DNA from: Hyphomicrobiales bacterium
GTDB lineage: Bacteria; Pseudomonadota; Alphaproteobacteria; Rhizobiales; Beijerinckiaceae
Direction: 5' to 3'
Length of the DNA: 51,992 nucleotides
Assembly (NCBI GenBank): GCA_947455725.1
Contig: CANGPL010000016.1
Span: 1 to 51,992 of the forward strand
Shown piece after piece: positions 34,176 to 43,091 of this stretch. Both the position numbers and the translations under genes were made by a program. The notes below the pieces were generated by a model, which did not search any database, was not told the origin of the DNA, and worked only from the letters and a program-made list of their open reading frames with translations. Within the stretch, counting starts at the first letter, position 1. Every line of letters starts with the position of its first letter.

Positions 34176-35657
34176 ATGCCTCGATCGACCATTAGTTTTA
34201 TTCGGCGTGGCCAACGGGTCGATGTGAGCAATATCGACCCTAAAACGACACTTCTTGATTGGCTGCGGTTGCATGAGCGATCGACGGGTACAAAAGAGGG
34301 GTGTGCCGAAGGAGATTGTGGGGCCTGCACGGTTGTGCTTGCCCGTGAGCGCGATGGAAAATTGGTTTATGAACCAGTTAATTCCTGCATCATGCTTTTG
34401 GGGCAGGTTGATGGTTCCGAGGTCATCACCGTTGAAGATTTAGCAACATCGCAGGGGCTTCATAAAGTTCAAAGAGCGATGGTTGAGAACCATGGTTCTC
34501 AATGTGGTTTTTGCACGCCAGGGATTGTGATGAGCCTTTTCGCTTTGTCGCATGCTGGTCGAGAAATTATTGATCGTTCTGCGATTAACGACGCATTGGC
34601 CGGTAATCTGTGTCGGTGCACGGGGTATCGTCCGATTGTTGATGCCGCTATTCAGGCTTGCTCTGATCATTCGCCGGATCATTTTGATGCCAGAGCGGAA
34701 AAAACGCTCGAATTATTCAAGCAATTTCGTTCACTTGAAGATGTCTTTGTGGGTGACGATGACAGCTTTTTTGCGGCACCAGCCGCGGAGTCGTCTTTAG
34801 CATTTTTGGTCCAAAAATACCCCGATGCGACATTGATCGCAGGTGCCACGGATGTGGGCCTTTGGATTACAAAGGGTCTAGCGCCGATCAAAAAATTAAT
34901 TTGGCTGGGCCGTATTCGTGCTTTAGCAGGTGTTGAAGAGACGGAAGCAACGATCAGTATAGGTGCCGGTGTAACGCATGAAACAGCGGCACCCTATCTG
35001 GCCGCGATTGATCAAGACTTTAGCGAGATCGCCGGCAGGTTCGGTTCGCAACAAGTCAGAACGTCGGGAACGGTTGTTGGCAATATTGCAAATGGTTCGC
35101 CCATCGGTGATTGGCCACCCTGTTTTTTAATTCTTGATGCTGAGCTCGAGCTCCGGGCCGGGCTGGCAACAAGAACGCTCCCACTTGAGGACTTTTTTAT
35201 TGCTTATAAAAAACAAAACCGTGAACCCGGCGAATATTTAAGGCGGGTCATTCTTAAAAAACCCGGTGCTCATGATCATATCAGGCTTTTTAAAATCACC
35301 AAACGCCGTGATGAAGATATTTCGGCTGTCATGTCGGCGTTTCGGATTACCGTGGAAGAAGGTTTAATAACACAAGCCCGCATCGCGTTCGGTGGTATGG
35401 CCGGAACGCCAAAACGAGCGCAGTCGGCTGAGGCTGCCATCATCGGACTTCCTATTAAGGATATAGCCACGTGGCGCGCTGGTGCTGAAGGCCTTTCTGC
35501 AGACTTTTCACCTCTTTCAGATCACCGCGCGTCGGCGGAGTATCGGATGCGGGTTGCTCGTAATCTAATCATCAAGGCCTTGGCCGAAATGGCAGGCGTT
35601 CCGTCCTCATCGACAAGGATCGTTGGTTTAAGGGAGGACGCTCATGTCGCCCCATGA
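34176..35657 (+). CDS. xdhA: Xanthine dehydrogenase small subunit (FeS/FAD)
   Basis: A 493-residue subunit. The plant-type [2Fe-2S] cluster uses Cys43, Cys48, Cys51 and Cys71 (GCAEGDCGACTVV). The second cluster uses Cys110, Cys113, Cys146 and Cys148 (SQCGFCTPG, LCRCTGYRP). The FAD domain follows from about residue 200 (TLIAGATDVGLWITKG, GSQQVRTSGTVVGNIANGSPIGD). It transfers electrons from the molybdenum site in XdhB to NAD. Length matches the Rhodobacter capsulatus two-subunit type. It overlaps xdhB by 14 bases. Confidence 0.95.
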   Translation: MPRSTISFIRRGQRVDVSNIDPKTTLLDWLRLHERSTGTKEGCAEGDCGACTVVLARERDGKLVYEPVNSCIMLLGQVDGSEVITVEDLATSQGLHKVQRAMVENHGSQCGFCTPGIVMSLFALSHAGREIIDRSAINDALAGNLCRCTGYRPIVDAAIQACSDHSPDHFDARAEKTLELFKQFRSLEDVFVGDDDSFFAAPAAESSLAFLVQKYPDATLIAGATDVGLWITKGLAPIKKLIWLGRIRALAGVEETEATISIGAGVTHETAAPYLAAIDQDFSEIAGRFGSQQVRTSGTVVGNIANGSPIGDWPPCFLILDAELELRAGLATRTLPLEDFFIAYKKQNREPGEYLRRVILKKPGAHDHIRLFKITKRRDEDISAVMSAFRITVEEGLITQARIAFGGMAGTPKRAQSAEAAIIGLPIKDIATWRAGAEGLSADFSPLSDHRASAEYRMRVARNLIIKALAEMAGVPSSSTRIVGLREDAHVAP

Positions 35658-37974
35658 TATGTTGGACGTATCCCAGAAATCTCTGAGGCACGTGGGCAAA
35701 TCTCTAGCCCACGATTCGGCAGCACGGCATGTCCAAGGCAGTGCAATTTATATCGATGACATGCCCGAGCCTGAAGGCACGCTCCATATTGCGATCGGAG
35801 GTTCACCGGTCGCACGTGGTTTGATGAGGGTACTTGATCTTGATGCCGTAAGATCCGCGGCCGGTGTTGTTACTGTGCTCACGGCGGATGATATTCCCGG
35901 CAAAAATGATGTATCTCCAGCGATGGGCGATGATCCTATGTTTGCCAAGGATCGTGTGGAATTTATCGGACAGGCACTCTTCGCCGTCGTTGCCACGACT
36001 CGCGACGCTGCGCGTCGTGCGGTTAGGCTGGTCAAAAGTACCTTTGATGAAGAACCGCCTTCGGTAACTGTTGAAGATGCCGTCGAACGAAATGAAACCG
36101 TCTTGCCAAATTATGAATTTGGACGAGGCAATACCGACGAGGCAATTGCGGGTTCGCGAGTAAAGCTTTCGGGCCATTTTCGGATTGGCGGTCAGGAACA
36201 TTTTTATCTTGAGGGGCAAGTGTCCCTTGCCATACCGGGCGAGGGCGATGAATTGTTGGTCTATGCATCGAGCCAACATCCCACCGAGGTACAGCATGTT
36301 GTTGCTCGTGTTTTAGGGATTTCGGATGCCCAAGTGACGTGCGAAGTTCGTCGCATGGGCGGCGGTTTTGGTGGAAAAGAGAGCCAGGCTTCGCAATGGG
36401 CTGCGATAGCCGCATTAGCGGCTAAGCTGACCCGTAAGCCTTGCAAGATTCGTCTTGATCGTGACGATGACATGATGCTGACGGGAAAGCGCCATGATTT
36501 CCGCGTTGATTGGGAGTTGGGTGCCGATGAAAATGGCACTCTTCGAGCCGCAGAAATTTCATTGCTGGCGCGTTGCGGATATTCCGCCGACTTAAGCCAA
36601 GGCGTCGTTGATCGGGCGATGTTTCACTCCGATAATTCGTATTTTATTCCCGATGTACGGATTTCATCCCGCAGGTTAAAGACCAATACCGTTTCTAACA
36701 CGGCCTTTCGCGGTTTTGGTGGGCCTCAAGGCATGCTTGCGATGGAGCGCATGATCGATGCGCTGGCCTCAGCCACGGGACGTGACCCGCTGGATATCCG
36801 TAAAGCAAATTTTTATTCCGAGGGTAGGGATAAAACGCCTTTCGGAATGAGCGTCGAAGATCATGATGTTTTGCATCAATTGGTTTCTCAATTGGAGATC
36901 AGCTCCGATTATCGTGCGCGTCGGGCCCATATTGATGCCTTTAATAAAGAATCGCCCCTCATTCGTCGCGGTATTGCACTGACGCCCGTTAAATTTGGCA
37001 TATCGTTCACGCTCACTCAGATGAACCAAGGGGGCGCTTTGGTTCATGTGTATTCCGATGGCTCCGTCCACCTCAATCACGGTGGCACGGAGATGGGGCA
37101 GGGCCTGTTCCTGAAAGTGGCGCAAATCGTCGCTGAAGAATTCGGGATATCGCTCCATCGGGTCCGGATCATGCCAACCTCGACAGGCAAAGTGCCGAAT
37201 ACGTCGCCGACGGCAGCCTCCGCCGGAACCGATCTCAACGGCATGGCTTCCATGTTAGCCGCGCGTGCAATTAAAGAACGCATGGCCAAATTTGCCGCCG
37301 AGTCCCGTGGGGTGAACCCCGGTGACATTATTTTTCGTGATGATGCCGTCTTTGTTGGAAATGAGAAAATAGAATTCGCGGCGCTGGCTAAAGCGTGCCA
37401 CGCAGGCCGCATCCATTTGTCAAAGGCGAGCCATTACAAGACACCAAAAGTAGTGTGGGACCGACCTACAGCCGTTGGCCGACCCTTCTATTATTTTGCC
37501 TACGGTGCGGCTTGCAGTGAAGTTGTGATAGATACCCTAACGGGCGAGATGAAGTTAGAGCGGGTCGATATCCTACATGATGTGGGGCGATCGTTAAATC
37601 CTGCGATTGATATCGGCCAGATTGAGGGTGGCTTTGTGCAAGGCCTTGGTTGGCTAACCACCGAGGAGCTCGTTTATGACGCCAAGGGTCATCTCAAAAC
37701 CCATGCGCCATCAACCTATAAGATCCCCGTTGCCTCGGATATTCCCGAGGATTTTAGGGTATCGCTCTTTGATGGGGCGAACCGTGAGGATACGGTTTAT
37801 CGCTCGAAAGCCGTCGGTGAACCACCTGTTATGCTCGCTATTTCGGTCTTCTCGGCCATCCTCAACGCCATTCAGTCACTGCAGCCCGGAACCCCAGTGC
37901 CGCTCAATGCACCAGCGACGCCGGAGGAAATTCTCAAGGCAGTTCAAGCACTTGGTGGCGGAGGCGGATTCTGA
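35644..37974 (+). CDS. xdhB: Xanthine dehydrogenase molybdopterin subunit
   Basis: A 776-residue subunit that hydroxylates hypoxanthine to xanthine and xanthine to urate. Substrate- and cofactor-site motifs are HFYLEGQVSLA (Glu about 190), RMGGGFGGKESQ, AFRGFGGPQGM (arginine for purine binding), MGQGLFLKVAQI, and the catalytic glutamate in KAVGEPPVMLA near residue 725. A GGGAGG ribosome site precedes the ATG inside the xdhA end, so the two subunits are made together. The protein needs molybdopterin, and the moaA gene lies about 8 kb downstream on the other strand. Confidence 0.95.
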   Translation: MSPHDMLDVSQKSLRHVGKSLAHDSAARHVQGSAIYIDDMPEPEGTLHIAIGGSPVARGLMRVLDLDAVRSAAGVVTVLTADDIPGKNDVSPAMGDDPMFAKDRVEFIGQALFAVVATTRDAARRAVRLVKSTFDEEPPSVTVEDAVERNETVLPNYEFGRGNTDEAIAGSRVKLSGHFRIGGQEHFYLEGQVSLAIPGEGDELLVYASSQHPTEVQHVVARVLGISDAQVTCEVRRMGGGFGGKESQASQWAAIAALAAKLTRKPCKIRLDRDDDMMLTGKRHDFRVDWELGADENGTLRAAEISLLARCGYSADLSQGVVDRAMFHSDNSYFIPDVRISSRRLKTNTVSNTAFRGFGGPQGMLAMERMIDALASATGRDPLDIRKANFYSEGRDKTPFGMSVEDHDVLHQLVSQLEISSDYRARRAHIDAFNKESPLIRRGIALTPVKFGISFTLTQMNQGGALVHVYSDGSVHLNHGGTEMGQGLFLKVAQIVAEEFGISLHRVRIMPTSTGKVPNTSPTAASAGTDLNGMASMLAARAIKERMAKFAAESRGVNPGDIIFRDDAVFVGNEKIEFAALAKACHAGRIHLSKASHYKTPKVVWDRPTAVGRPFYYFAYGAACSEVVIDTLTGEMKLERVDILHDVGRSLNPAIDIGQIEGGFVQGLGWLTTEELVYDAKGHLKTHAPSTYKIPVASDIPEDFRVSLFDGANREDTVYRSKAVGEPPVMLAISVFSAILNAIQSLQPGTPVPLNAPATPEEILKAVQALGGGGGF

Positions 37975-38069
37975 TTCATAACTTTAACAAGCGCCGTTAA
38001 TCGCGCTCCGCTCAAGAGTTGCTTGAACAAGTTGAATCTTCGAATGAACACGTTGAATCGGAACATGAA

Positions 38070-38942
38070 GTGATCAACTTTTGGACGCCTATCATCGAAG
38101 CCGTTGAGCGAGACGGCATTGTTGCCGTTGTCACTGTAACCCGAGCCGATGGCTCAACGCCTCGTGAGGTGGGCGCTCGGATGGGGGTTACGAGACAAGG
38201 TGATATTGTCGGAACCATCGGCGGTGGCGCACTCGAGTTTGCGGCTCTGAATGAGGCCGTAAAAGGCATGTCCGAAAATCGGTTCGAGGCTTGGCATCGC
38301 GATTGGCCTTTGGGACCTGACCTGGGTCAGTGTTGCGGTGGCCGGGTTCGAACCTTAACCGAAGTTTTCGGCAGGCATGATCGAGCGGAACTTGTTCAAC
38401 TAAGCCAGAACGAAATACACAAGTATCGTACGAGCCTGATGCTTTTTGGTGCAGGTCACGTCGGTCGCGCCATCGTCCTCGCATTGGCGTCTTTGCCGTT
38501 CGATCTCCATTGGGTCGATAGCCGCCCCGACGCATTTCCGGCCCTCGTCGTGCAGAACGCCCGACCTATTGTGTCGACCTCGCCCGCTCAGGAGATTGCA
38601 AGGGCTGATAGAGGAGCCTTTGTTCTAATCATGACCCACTCCCATGCGTTAGATTTAGAAATTGCTGAGGCCGCTCTTAAACACTCTGGTCTCGAATATA
38701 TCGGTTTAATTGGTTCGGAAACGAAACGGAAAAGATTTGAGAGCCGCCTTAAGGCACTCGGCGTCACGGATAATACACTTGCGAGGCTGCACTGCCCAAT
38801 CGGCCTAGCCGGAATATCGGGTAAAGAGCCCGCTGTGATTGCAGCATCTGTCGCTGCGGATCTGCTCCGCCGACAAGAGGGCTTGCGTAAACGGGCTGAA
38901 CAGGCTTCATTCCGGCAAGACCTTTCAAGTCTATTGGCATAA
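38070..38942 (+). CDS. xdhC: Xanthine dehydrogenase accessory protein XdhC
   Basis: A 290-residue chaperone that sulfurates and inserts the molybdenum cofactor into XdhB. Motifs are GSTPREVGARMGV, GTIGGGALEF, LGPDLGQCCGGRV with the Cys pair, and the Rossmann-like LMLFGAGHVGRAIV and YIGLIGSETKRKRFESRL. No ATG exists at the 5' end. GTG 38070 gives an N-terminus like other XdhC proteins, whereas TTG 38019 would add a 17-residue acidic leader (rich in Glu) with no clear role. The start is therefore uncertain. The gene follows xdhB and precedes guaD. Confidence 0.88.
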   Translation: MINFWTPIIEAVERDGIVAVVTVTRADGSTPREVGARMGVTRQGDIVGTIGGGALEFAALNEAVKGMSENRFEAWHRDWPLGPDLGQCCGGRVRTLTEVFGRHDRAELVQLSQNEIHKYRTSLMLFGAGHVGRAIVLALASLPFDLHWVDSRPDAFPALVVQNARPIVSTSPAQEIARADRGAFVLIMTHSHALDLEIAEAALKHSGLEYIGLIGSETKRKRFESRLKALGVTDNTLARLHCPIGLAGISGKEPAVIAASVAADLLRRQEGLRKRAEQASFRQDLSSLLA

Positions 38943-38955
38943 ATGGACAGATTCG

Positions 38956-39429
38956 ATGAGTGACGATGAAATCTTTCTGGCGCGGGCGATTAAATTGTCC
39001 CGCGAGCGAATGGAAGCAAACCAAGGCGGACCTTTCGGCGCGGTAATTGCGCGCGACGGAAAAGTTCTTGCCGAAGGTTGGAATATGGTGACCTCATCGA
39101 ACGATCCCACCGCCCATGCGGAAGTCACTGCCATTCGCCGCGCATGTGAGGCTGTGGGGCATTTTGAGCTCAAGGGTGCTACACTTTATACAAGCTGCGA
39201 ACCATGCCCCATGTGCCTAGCCTCGGCCTATTGGGCGCGTTTATCGCGAATTGTTTACGCCAATACACGCGATGAAGCGGCGGCTATCGGGTTTGATGAT
39301 GCTTTTATCTATGATGAGGTGCCAAAGGCACCGCGTGATCGCTCGTTGGATATGGAGCATCATCCAAGACAAGATGCGACGGATGCTTTTGCGGCCTGGG
39401 CTGCAAAACCCGATAAAATTCAATATTGA
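38956..39429 (+). CDS. guaD: Guanine deaminase (cytidine deaminase-fold)
   Basis: A 157-residue nucleobase deaminase. Zinc ligands are His54 (TAHAEVTAI, with catalytic Glu56) and Cys84 and Cys87 (CEPCPMCLAS). The stretch NQGGPFGAVIARDGKVLAEG is typical of Bacillus GuaD-like enzymes. Placed between xdhC and the urate oxidase gene, deamination of guanine to xanthine is the likely job. A related tRNA adenosine deaminase is less likely because the motif details and the context fit guanine. ATG 38956 is chosen for the conserved N-terminus; no good ribosome site is visible. Confidence 0.88.
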   Translation: MSDDEIFLARAIKLSRERMEANQGGPFGAVIARDGKVLAEGWNMVTSSNDPTAHAEVTAIRRACEAVGHFELKGATLYTSCEPCPMCLASAYWARLSRIVYANTRDEAAAIGFDDAFIYDEVPKAPRDRSLDMEHHPRQDATDAFAAWAAKPDKIQY

Positions 39430-39437
39430 GGCTTGCT

Positions 39438-40619
39438 ATGACTGCATTTGCTCTAGACTGGCTCAATCTTTTGGTCCGCTGGTTTCATCTGATTGTTGGC
39501 ATTGCTTGGATTGGCGCTAGTTTCCATTTCGTGTGGCTGGATTTTTCCCTCCGCGCGCGAGAAGGGCAGCCCGATGGGGTATTAGGAACGTCTTGGCTCG
39601 TCCATGGTGGTGGATTTTATCACGTGGAGAAATATCTCGTTGCGCCGGCCAAACTTCCCGATGATCTTCATTGGTTTAAATGGGAAGCCTATCTTACATT
39701 TCTTACCGGATTTGCACTGTTAATCGTCCAATATTATTGGAATGCAACGGCCTTTTTGGTTGATCCAAATGTGCTGCCCATGACGGGTGGTGAAGCGATT
39801 TTGTTTTCATTGCTTTTTCTGCTCGGCGGATGGCTAGTTTATGATGGGCTCTGCCGTTCACCGATAGGCGCTCACACCGGCTGGCTAGCGATGTCGGTTT
39901 ATATTTTGATTGTCGCCGCTGCCTTCCTATTCACTCACGTATTTTCTGGGCGAGGGGCATTTATCCATACGGGTGCCATGGTTGGTACCATGATGGCCGC
40001 GAATGTCTTTAGGGTCATTATTCCAAACCAGAAGAAAATTACGGCGTCGTTATTAAAAGGCGAAGCGCCGGACCCGAAGCTTGGAAAAATCGGAAAACAG
40101 CGGTCGCTCCATAATAATTATCTCACGCTTCCTGTGCTGCTCTTTATGGTCTCGAACCATTTTCCATTTCTCTATTCCCATCCCATGAGCTGGCTTGTTG
40201 TGGCGTTGATCGTTTTGGCCGGTGGGATGATCCGGCATTTTCTCAATCGTGTTGATGCCGGCGACACGCCACAAAGCGTTGCATGGGCCTTGCCTGTTGC
40301 AGCCATTGCTCTGATTGCTACCATCTGGTGGACCGCGCCGATATCGACGGCTGGCATTGGAAAAGTCTCGGACGCTGAAATATTAAGTATTACCCAAAAG
40401 CATTGTGTCATGTGCCATCAAGCAGCGCCAACGCATGAAGGTTTCAAAGGCGGTGAGCCTCCTAAGGGCGTTATGCTCGACACGCTCAATGGCGTTAAAA
40501 AGAACGCCGCGCAAATTTTAGTTCAGGCGGTGCAAGGCAATGCCATGCCGCTTGGCAATGAAACTGGCATAACCGATCCCGAGCGCGCCAAACTTGGCGC
40601 TTGGATAGCGTCACAATGA
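39438..40619 (+). CDS. puuD: Membrane urate hydroxylase/oxidase PuuD with C-terminal cytochrome c
   Basis: A 393-residue membrane protein. About eight or nine hydrophobic helices cover residues 5-300, starting LDWLNLLVRWFHLIVGIAWIG, followed by a C-terminal c-type heme domain with Cys323, Cys326 and His327 (KHCVMCHQ) and a possible axial Met in GNAMPLGNE. The family oxidises urate to 5-hydroxyisourate and passes electrons to the respiratory chain rather than making peroxide. It replaces soluble uricase in this operon. GAGG lies 6 bases before ATG 39438. Heme attachment would depend on the ccm system encoded upstream in the window. Confidence 0.92.
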   Translation: MTAFALDWLNLLVRWFHLIVGIAWIGASFHFVWLDFSLRAREGQPDGVLGTSWLVHGGGFYHVEKYLVAPAKLPDDLHWFKWEAYLTFLTGFALLIVQYYWNATAFLVDPNVLPMTGGEAILFSLLFLLGGWLVYDGLCRSPIGAHTGWLAMSVYILIVAAAFLFTHVFSGRGAFIHTGAMVGTMMAANVFRVIIPNQKKITASLLKGEAPDPKLGKIGKQRSLHNNYLTLPVLLFMVSNHFPFLYSHPMSWLVVALIVLAGGMIRHFLNRVDAGDTPQSVAWALPVAAIALIATIWWTAPISTAGIGKVSDAEILSITQKHCVMCHQAAPTHEGFKGGEPPKGVMLDTLNGVKKNAAQILVQAVQGNAMPLGNETGITDPERAKLGAWIASQ

Positions 40620-41134
40620 CTTCTCCTCTTTCTATAGCATCCGTTAACGCACTCACTTCGGATATATTTAATCGGCAGTTTGGAGATATTGCCGAGCACT
40701 CACCTTGGGTAGCTGAACGCGCAGAGCTCGCGCGGCCTTATGCTGATCACGCAGCTATGGTTTTAGCCTTTCAGAAGGCCGTCCTTGATGCTGATATAGA
40801 TCATCAGACGAAGCTCATTTTAGCCCATCCGGATTTAGCGGGTCGTGCGGCGTTAGCGGGTGAAGTGGCGAATGAATCAAAGCGCGAGCAAAAGGGTGCC
40901 GGGCTTGATACGTTAACCCAAGAGGAGTTCGACCAGTTTCACGCGCTCAATGACACCTATCGCTCGCGCTTTGGATTTCCCTTTATTTTTGCGGTGACGG
41001 GCGCAACGAAACATCAAATCTTAGAAGCGTTTGCTAATCGTGTTAGTGGAACAATGGAAGAAGAACGATTGACGGCTCTTGCACAGATTTTACGGATTAT
41101 ACGATTTAGGCTTTCGGCAAGGGTGGTATCGTGA
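40616..41134 (+). CDS. uraD: OHCU decarboxylase
   Basis: A 172-residue enzyme that converts 2-oxo-4-hydroxy-4-carboxy-5-ureidoimidazoline to (S)-allantoin. The active-site histidine lies in AEHSPWVAERA, and HPDLAG and FGFPFIFAVTGATK are family motifs. Its ATG overlaps the puuD stop (ATGA), and its stop overlaps the next gene's GTG (GTGA), so all three are translated together. With uraH and puuD it completes urate to allantoin. No allantoinase is present in the window. Confidence 0.95.
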   Translation: MTSPLSIASVNALTSDIFNRQFGDIAEHSPWVAERAELARPYADHAAMVLAFQKAVLDADIDHQTKLILAHPDLAGRAALAGEVANESKREQKGAGLDTLTQEEFDQFHALNDTYRSRFGFPFIFAVTGATKHQILEAFANRVSGTMEEERLTALAQILRIIRFRLSARVVS

Positions 41135-41772
41135 GTTCAGAAGCAAAACTTCGTGAAGAAATATGTCGTGTTGGCGCCAGTCTTTATTCGCGCGGTTATA
41201 CCGTGGGAACGGCTGGAAACATTTCTGCACGAATTCCAGACGGATTTCTCATTACCCCCACAGACGCTTGTTTAGGATATCTTGATCCAGAAAAGATTGC
41301 CAAATTGGATCAAAATGGCGAGCAGATTTCGGGCGATCGAGGTTCAAAGACCATTCGCTTACATGGCGCAATTTATCAGGCTGATCCTCAGTTAAAAGGT
41401 ATCGTCCATACGCATTCGACGCACCTTGTTGCCTTGTCTTTGGTGAAAGGTGTGGATCCAAATAATATTTTGCCCCCGATCACGCCTTACCAAGTCATGA
41501 AGGCCGGCCAAATACCGCTTATACCCTATAGGCGTCCCGGTGATCCGGCGGTCATTGATTTGGTTAGGCCTTATGTAGCGCAGGTCCGAGGTGTTTTATT
41601 GGCTCGAATAGGGCCGACATTTTGGCACGATAGCGTATCGAATGCTTCATTCGCGCTTGAAGAAGCGGAAGAGACAGCCAAGCTTTGGTTTTTAACCCAA
41701 GGATCACGATTGCCGAAGCTGGGTGACACAGACATTTCCGAGTTAAAGTCTACTTTCTCCGTTAAATGGTAA
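41131..41772 (+). CDS. Class II aldolase/OtnC-like protein lacking expected active-site residues
   Basis: A 213-residue class II aldolase/adducin-fold protein, closest in look to OtnC (YgbL) 3-oxo-tetronate 4-phosphate decarboxylases. Retained features are GYTVGTAGNISARI, the HTHSTH zinc pair (His93, His95) and DRGSK. Compared with fuculose-phosphate aldolase, the catalytic glutamate after SK/SS is Thr74, and the third zinc histidine (of the N-H-G motif) is Ile160 in LARIGPT. Activity by the standard mechanism is therefore doubtful. Translation is coupled to uraD (GTGA). A DUF1537 kinase follows 10 bases later, the usual OtnC partner. The frame is intact. Confidence 0.8.
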   Translation: MSSEAKLREEICRVGASLYSRGYTVGTAGNISARIPDGFLITPTDACLGYLDPEKIAKLDQNGEQISGDRGSKTIRLHGAIYQADPQLKGIVHTHSTHLVALSLVKGVDPNNILPPITPYQVMKAGQIPLIPYRRPGDPAVIDLVRPYVAQVRGVLLARIGPTFWHDSVSNASFALEEAEETAKLWFLTQGSRLPKLGDTDISELKSTFSVKW

Positions 41773-41782
41773 GGTTTTAAAG

Positions 41783-43048
41783 ATGTTATTAGGTGTCATT
41801 GCGGACGATCTCACCGGCGCTACAGACGTGGCTCTGATGTTGGCGCGAGAGGGAATGCGTGTTGTGCAAATGGTGGGTGTACCGTCATCATCCACTCAAT
41901 TTCCAAGCGCTGATGCGGTTGTGATTTCATTAAAATCGCGCACAAATCCTCCGGAAGAGGCCGTAGAATGGTCGCTACTTTCATGTGAAGCCTTGATCAA
42001 TGCAGGTGCGCAACAAATTCTGTTTAAATATTGCTCAACCTTTGATTCAACGAATGAGGGCAATATTGGTCCGGTCATCGATGCACTCATGAAACGTCTT
42101 GGGACGCCTTATACGATCGCGTGCCCGGCGTTTCCTGCAAATGGACGTTCTGTTTTCCAAGGGCACCTTTTCGTTGGCTCGTCCCTTTTGTCCGATAGTC
42201 CGATGAAAGATCATCCACTGACGCCGATGAGAGATTCCAATCTTGTTCGCGTTCTTCAGCCGCAGACAACATTGCCGGTGGGTCTCGTTCCGTTTGCAAC
42301 CGTTGAGAGTGGCGTAGATGCTGTCCGTTCCGCGTTTGAGAAGCTGGCAGAGAATGGTCCTGTTATCGCCGTGGCCGATGCTGTCACCAATGAGCATTTA
42401 AGAATACTTGGTGCCGCGTTTGCGGGCCAAAAACTGCTCACTGGCGGATCAGGTATTGCGATAGGACTTCCAGCTAATTTTCGTCAGGCAGGCTTGCTTA
42501 ACACAACAATCAATGTTTCCGATTTTGTTGCGCCAAAAGGATATTCCGCAATCCTAGCTGGTAGCTGCTCAGCCGCCACGCGTGGGCAAGTTGCAGACGC
42601 AAAGGCCAAGGGTGTCGAAGCGTTCGAAATAGATCCCATCGCCCTTGCTGAAAATCGGCTATCGGCGCCAACGATTTTGGAATGGGCAGCGCCAAGACTT
42701 GGTGAAAAGCCGATTCTTGTCTATTCGACCGCTGAACCAGACGCAGTTCGTGCTATCCAAGAACGCTATGGCCGCGACAAAGCAGGCGCTATGGTTGAGC
42801 ATCTCCTTGCCGATATCGCGATTGGTCTATCTAGCTTAGGCGTAACCCGTTTGGTTGTCGCGGGCGGTGAAACCTCAGGCGCAGTCGTTTCAGCCCTTGG
42901 TGTTTCGATGCTTGAAATTGGCCCGGAAATTGATCCGGGCGTTCCTTGGACGCTGGCGGCTGATGGAAAGACGGTCGCGCTGGCCCTTAAGTCTGGTAAT
43001 TTTGGCACGCCGGATTTTTTCACCAAATCACTTACAATGCTTGGCTAA
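41783..43048 (+). CDS. otnK: DUF1537 four-carbon acid sugar kinase, OtnK-like
   Basis: A 421-residue DUF1537 kinase. The N-terminal domain begins LGVIADDLTGATDVALML, the substrate-binding signature. Later come KYCSTFDSTNEGNIGPV and CPAFPANGRSVFQGHLFV. The C-terminal nucleotide-binding domain has LAGSCSAATRGQV and VVAGGETSGAVV. Family members phosphorylate 3-oxo-tetronates or D-/L-threonate and erythronate. It follows the OtnC-like gene, so 3-oxo-tetronate is the likeliest substrate. It is the last gene of the plus-strand run, ending 43 bases from a convergent transporter. Confidence 0.88.
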   Translation: MLLGVIADDLTGATDVALMLAREGMRVVQMVGVPSSSTQFPSADAVVISLKSRTNPPEEAVEWSLLSCEALINAGAQQILFKYCSTFDSTNEGNIGPVIDALMKRLGTPYTIACPAFPANGRSVFQGHLFVGSSLLSDSPMKDHPLTPMRDSNLVRVLQPQTTLPVGLVPFATVESGVDAVRSAFEKLAENGPVIAVADAVTNEHLRILGAAFAGQKLLTGGSGIAIGLPANFRQAGLLNTTINVSDFVAPKGYSAILAGSCSAATRGQVADAKAKGVEAFEIDPIALAENRLSAPTILEWAAPRLGEKPILVYSTAEPDAVRAIQERYGRDKAGAMVEHLLADIAIGLSSLGVTRLVVAGGETSGAVVSALGVSMLEIGPEIDPGVPWTLAADGKTVALALKSGNFGTPDFFTKSLTMLG

Positions 43049-43091
43049 GATGGGCTTTTAACTATTTCGCATCTGCGGTTTAGGTGGTGCG

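Noticed and set aside
35803..36297. Minus-strand open frame of 164 codons opposite xdhB
   Set aside because: Shadow of xdhB with no ribosome site or domain.
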